Source of the DNA: Opitutia bacterium
Lineage (GTDB): Bacteria; Verrucomicrobiota; Verrucomicrobiia; Opitutales; Opitutaceae
NCBI GenBank assembly: GCA_003157575.1
Contig: PMKA01000377.1
Location: 1 to 7,609, forward strand
Direction: 5' to 3'
Length of the DNA: 7,609 bases
Shown piece by piece: positions 4,826-7,609 of this stretch (positions are counted from its first letter, which is position 1; each line of letters starts with the position of its first letter). The notes beneath the pieces were generated by a model, which did no database searches, was not told the DNA's origin, and worked only from the letters and a program-made list of their open reading frames with translations. Both the position numbers and the translations under genes were made by a program.

Positions 4826-7609
4826 ATGAAGATCCCGGTCCATCATCCTGCTCCCACGGCCCGCGAACTCAGCGGCCCGCGCTACTGGCGCAGCCTTGAC
4901 GGGCTGGCCGAGACGCCGGGATTCAAGGAATACCTCGGTCGCGAATTTCCCGAGGGAGCGGCGCAACTCGATGGCGTTGACCGGCGTCGGTTCTTCAAGC
5001 TGATGGCGGCCTCGTTTGCCCTTGGCGGCGTCGGGCTCGCAGGATGCCGGCGCCCGGAGGCGTTTGTGCTGCCCTATGGAAAGTCCGTCGAGGATGTGAA
5101 GGACGGTCTTCCGCTCTATTTCGCGACCGCGATGCCGCTTCGCCGCGCGGCGATTCCGCTCGTCGCCGAAACCTGCCAGGGCCGCCCGACGAAACTTGAG
5201 GGCAATCCGTCCTACGCCCCGAATGGCGGAGCCACGAGCCTCGTCGCGCAGGCCTCGCTACTCGAGCTGTACGACCCCGACCGCGCCACGACGCACCTGA
5301 AGGACGGCGTCGAGTTTTCCGCGACCGCCGTCAACGATCTGCTGGCGTCGGTTGGTGAGAAATATGCCGCGAATCGGGGCGCCGGCCTGGCATTTCTCGC
5401 CGAGTCCTCCAGCTCGCCGACCCGGGCCGCGCTTCTCGCCCGGCTGAAGGAGAAGTTCCCCGGGGTCATCTGGGCGGAATACGAGCCGGTGACCGACGAG
5501 CCGCCGGTTGAGGCCGCGCGTGCGGTGTTTGGGCGCGACGTGAAACCGGTCTATCGTTTCGCAGAGGCGCGGCGCATCGTCAGTCTCGACGGCGATTTTC
5601 TCCAGGCGGAGCCCGCCGCGCTTGCGTACGCGCGCGATTTTGCCAACGGACGCCGCGTGGCCTCGCCGGACGAAGCCGGCAAAATGAACCGCCTCTACGT
5701 GGCGGAGAGCAGCTTCACGACAACCGGTGCGATGGCGGACCATCGTCTGCGCATCGCCAGCAGCCATGTGTTGGCGCTGGCCGCGGCGCTTTCGGGCCGG
5801 GTGCTGGGCACGGACGCCTGTGCGGGCCTGGCGAAAGGGCTCAATGTAGGGCCGGAGTGGGTCGCCGAGTGCGCAGCCGATCTTCTCGCGAACCGTGGTG
5901 CGAGCCTCGTCATCGCAGGCGCGCATCAGCCGGCCGCAGTGCATGCGCTCGCCTATCTGATGAACGCGGCGCTTGGCAACATCGGCCGGACCCTCGATTT
6001 TGTCGACGCGGAGCCTTCGTCAGCGGCGACGGTCCAGCAGCTTGCCGCCGCGATCAGGGCAGATTCGGTCAAGACGCTCGTCATCCTCGGAGGCAATCCC
6101 GCCTACAACGCGCCGGTCGATCTCCACTGGCCGGCGCTGCAGAAACGCGTGCCCGAGGTCATCCGGCACGGCTATTACGTCGACGAGACGTCCGCGCTTG
6201 CAGGGGTGCACATCGCGGGGACGCATTTCCTCGAGTCGTGGGGCGATGCCCGCGCGGCCGACGGCACAATCGTTCCTGTGCAACCGATGATCCTCCCGTT
6301 GTTTGGCGGGATGGCGGAATTGGAGTTGCTCGCGCGGGTGCTTGGGGATGCGACGACCGATCCCTACACTTTGGTTTATCGTACGATCACCCGGCTGGTC
6401 GGAGGCGGCGAACCAGAGAAGGTGTTTCGCCAGTTCCTCTTCGACGGTTTGCTGTTTGGAACCGCCTGGCCGGCGGCGGGTGCGATTGAACCGCTCGGCG
6501 GCGCAATGGCCGTGATCGTCGCAACGGCGCAAAGGCCGCCGGCGCTCGGGCGGCGGAGTCTGGAGGTGCGTTTTGTGGCCGACCACAAGATCGATGACGG
6601 TCGCTTTGCCAACAACGGCTGGCTGCAGGAATGCCCGGACCCGATCACCCGGCTCACCTGGGACAACGCCATCCTCGTCTCGCCGCGGCTCGCGAAGGAG
6701 CTGGGCATCGTGCCCGGCGTGGATGGAATTTTGCCTGTGGCCCGCGGCGAGGCTGCCGACTGGGTCAACGGCAGGGAGATGGCGCCCGTTGGCCTGGTGA
6801 AGCTCGGCGGCCGCAGCGTGCGCGGCCCGCTGGTGATCCAGCCCGGTCTCGCGAACTACACGATCGTCCTCCCGCTTGGTTACGGTCGCACCGGCTCCGG
6901 CAGGGTGGGGAACGGCGCCGGCTTCAGCGCCTACGCCCTGCGGACAGGAGATGCGCCGCATTTTGCAGCGGGCGCGACAGTCGAGGTGCTCGCCGGCGAG
7001 AGGCAGGCGCTCGCCAACACGCAGGAGCATTGGTCGATGGAGGGACGGGAGATCATCCGCGAGGCCAATGTCGACGAATTTATGCGGAATCCGGCGTTTG
7101 TCGCGGCGATTGGCCTCGAGCCGCACAACCCGCCGCTGGACGCGGACGCCGCGAGATTGTCCGCGGCAGAAAAGGCGTCCGGCCTTCCGCGCGGCAACTC
7201 ACTTTATGTTCCGCCGGCACTTGGCGAGGCCAGGGATGGCTACCACCAGTGGGGCATGTCGATCGACCTCAACACCTGCATCGGCTGCAACGCGTGCGTC
7301 GTGGCCTGCCAGGCGGAGAACAACATCCCGATCGTGGGCCGCGACCAGGTCATCCGCGGCCGCGAGATGCACTGGATCCGCATCGACCGCTACTACTCCG
7401 ATGGCCGGATCGCCGGCGGGCCTTTTGGAGGCGAAGGCAACCGCGAGATTCCCGAGGACCCCCAGGTTTCGCTCGAACCGATGGCCTGCCAGCAATGCGA
7501 ACTCGCGCCCTGCGAGATGGTCTGCCCCGTCAACGCAACCGTGCACGACGAGGAGGGCCTGAACGTGATGGCGTACAACCGGTGTGTCGGCACCCGCTAC
7601 TGCGCCAAC
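4826..7609 (+). CDS. actB: Alternative complex III subunit ActB, molybdopterin-oxidoreductase-like iron-sulfur protein (3' end cut off)
   Basis: The frame is open from ATG 4826 to the window end: 928 codons, probably lacking roughly the last 100. Residues 1-50 form the extended region before a Tat signal seen in this family (ELSGPRYWRSLDGLAETPGF). Then come VDRRRFFKLMAA (twin arginines at 53-55) and a hydrophobic stretch ending in a lipobox, LAGC (Cys74), so the protein is likely Tat-exported and lipid-anchored. About 85-780 is a molybdopterin-oxidoreductase-like domain (KLEGNPSYAPNGGAT, ELYDPDRA) without an N-terminal iron-sulfur cysteine cluster, as in ActB, which lacks molybdenum. About 805 onward is the ferredoxin-like domain: C818-x2-C821-x2-C824-x3-C828, C888-x2-C891-x4-C896-x3-CP at 900, and the start of a third set, C920 and C926. 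These clusters relay electrons from quinol to the ActA/ActE hemes. actC, actD, actE and actF are expected downstream. No Shine-Dalgarno sequence precedes the start. Confidence 0.95.
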   Translation, partial: MKIPVHHPAPTARELSGPRYWRSLDGLAETPGFKEYLGREFPEGAAQLDGVDRRRFFKLMAASFALGGVGLAGCRRPEAFVLPYGKSVEDVKDGLPLYFATAMPLRRAAIPLVAETCQGRPTKLEGNPSYAPNGGATSLVAQASLLELYDPDRATTHLKDGVEFSATAVNDLLASVGEKYAANRGAGLAFLAESSSSPTRAALLARLKEKFPGVIWAEYEPVTDEPPVEAARAVFGRDVKPVYRFAEARRIVSLDGDFLQAEPAALAYARDFANGRRVASPDEAGKMNRLYVAESSFTTTGAMADHRLRIASSHVLALAAALSGRVLGTDACAGLAKGLNVGPEWVAECAADLLANRGASLVIAGAHQPAAVHALAYLMNAALGNIGRTLDFVDAEPSSAATVQQLAAAIRADSVKTLVILGGNPAYNAPVDLHWPALQKRVPEVIRHGYYVDETSALAGVHIAGTHFLESWGDARAADGTIVPVQPMILPLFGGMAELELLARVLGDATTDPYTLVYRTITRLVGGGEPEKVFRQFLFDGLLFGTAWPAAGAIEPLGGAMAVIVATAQRPPALGRRSLEVRFVADHKIDDGRFANNGWLQECPDPITRLTWDNAILVSPRLAKELGIVPGVDGILPVARGEAADWVNGREMAPVGLVKLGGRSVRGPLVIQPGLANYTIVLPLGYGRTGSGRVGNGAGFSAYALRTGDAPHFAAGATVEVLAGERQALANTQEHWSMEGREIIREANVDEFMRNPAFVAAIGLEPHNPPLDADAARLSAAEKASGLPRGNSLYVPPALGEARDGYHQWGMSIDLNTCIGCNACVVACQAENNIPIVGRDQVIRGREMHWIRIDRYYSDGRIAGGPFGGEGNREIPEDPQVSLEPMACQQCELAPCEMVCPVNATVHDEEGLNVMAYNRCVGTRYCAN

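Noticed and set aside
3965..4966. A 333-codon open frame on the minus strand across actA, the spacer and the actB start
   Set aside because: It is the antisense shadow of actA, which has five heme motifs, and its repetitive stretches (RRQESGGRRQ-type, LEFGTWHLDL-type) come from the heptad arrays. It has no domain of its own.
6020..7126. A 368-codon open frame on the minus strand inside actB
   Set aside because: It lies opposite clear ActB coding sequence, is rich in Arg/His/Asp as GC-rich antisense frames are, and shows no recognisable motif.
1..7609. CRISPR arrays, tRNA or rRNA genes, transposase or integrase genes
   Set aside because: None was seen. The repeats are heptad arrays or short palindromes without spacers, and no tRNA-like fold or recombinase motif is apparent.

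Overview
This is a GC-rich bacterial window (about 65-68% G+C in the core genes). It reads like an aerobic member of the Verrucomicrobiota, most likely Opitutaceae-like. The assignment is an inference from four things: an alternative complex III operon with a Tat-targeted ActB, a SigK/RskA-type sigma/anti-sigma pair, heptanucleotide arrays in the spacer between actA and actB, and the absence of a well-placed Shine-Dalgarno sequence before any of the nine gene starts.

Layout, all real genes on the + strand. Bases 1-247 are the 3' end of pheT. Bases 257-839 hold two small genes of lower G+C (about 53%), a DUF6883-like and a DUF4926-like protein, probably an acquired pair. Bases 984-3037 form a likely operon: an exported 170-residue protein of unknown function, an ECF sigma factor, and its membrane-anchored RskA-type anti-sigma factor. 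The last two overlap by ATGA. The anti-sigma gene carries an 82-base inverted-repeat element that is translated in frame as its linker.

Bases 3038-3785 are a decayed, gene-poor stretch. It has two copies of a palindromic 24-mer just after the anti-sigma gene, a broken exported-protein gene that resembles the N terminus of a large TPR/alpha-2-macroglobulin-type protein, and an antisense protein-like remnant joined to it.

Bases 3786-7609 begin an alternative complex III (quinol:cytochrome c/HiPIP oxidoreductase) operon. It starts with a 60-residue protein with a Tat-like signal, two bases before actA (membrane-anchored pentaheme cytochrome c). A 201-base spacer made largely of two different 7-base-period arrays follows. 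Then comes actB (Tat-targeted iron-sulfur subunit with a molybdopterin-oxidoreductase-like domain), which runs off the end of the window. ActB would take electrons from the quinol-oxidising membrane subunits (ActC/ActF, expected downstream) and pass them to ActA hemes and on to a terminal oxidase.

I did not find a clearly new defence or mobile system. The most unusual things are the repeats: the heptad arrays that split actA from actB and reach to 3 bases before the actB start, and the repeat absorbed into the anti-sigma protein.
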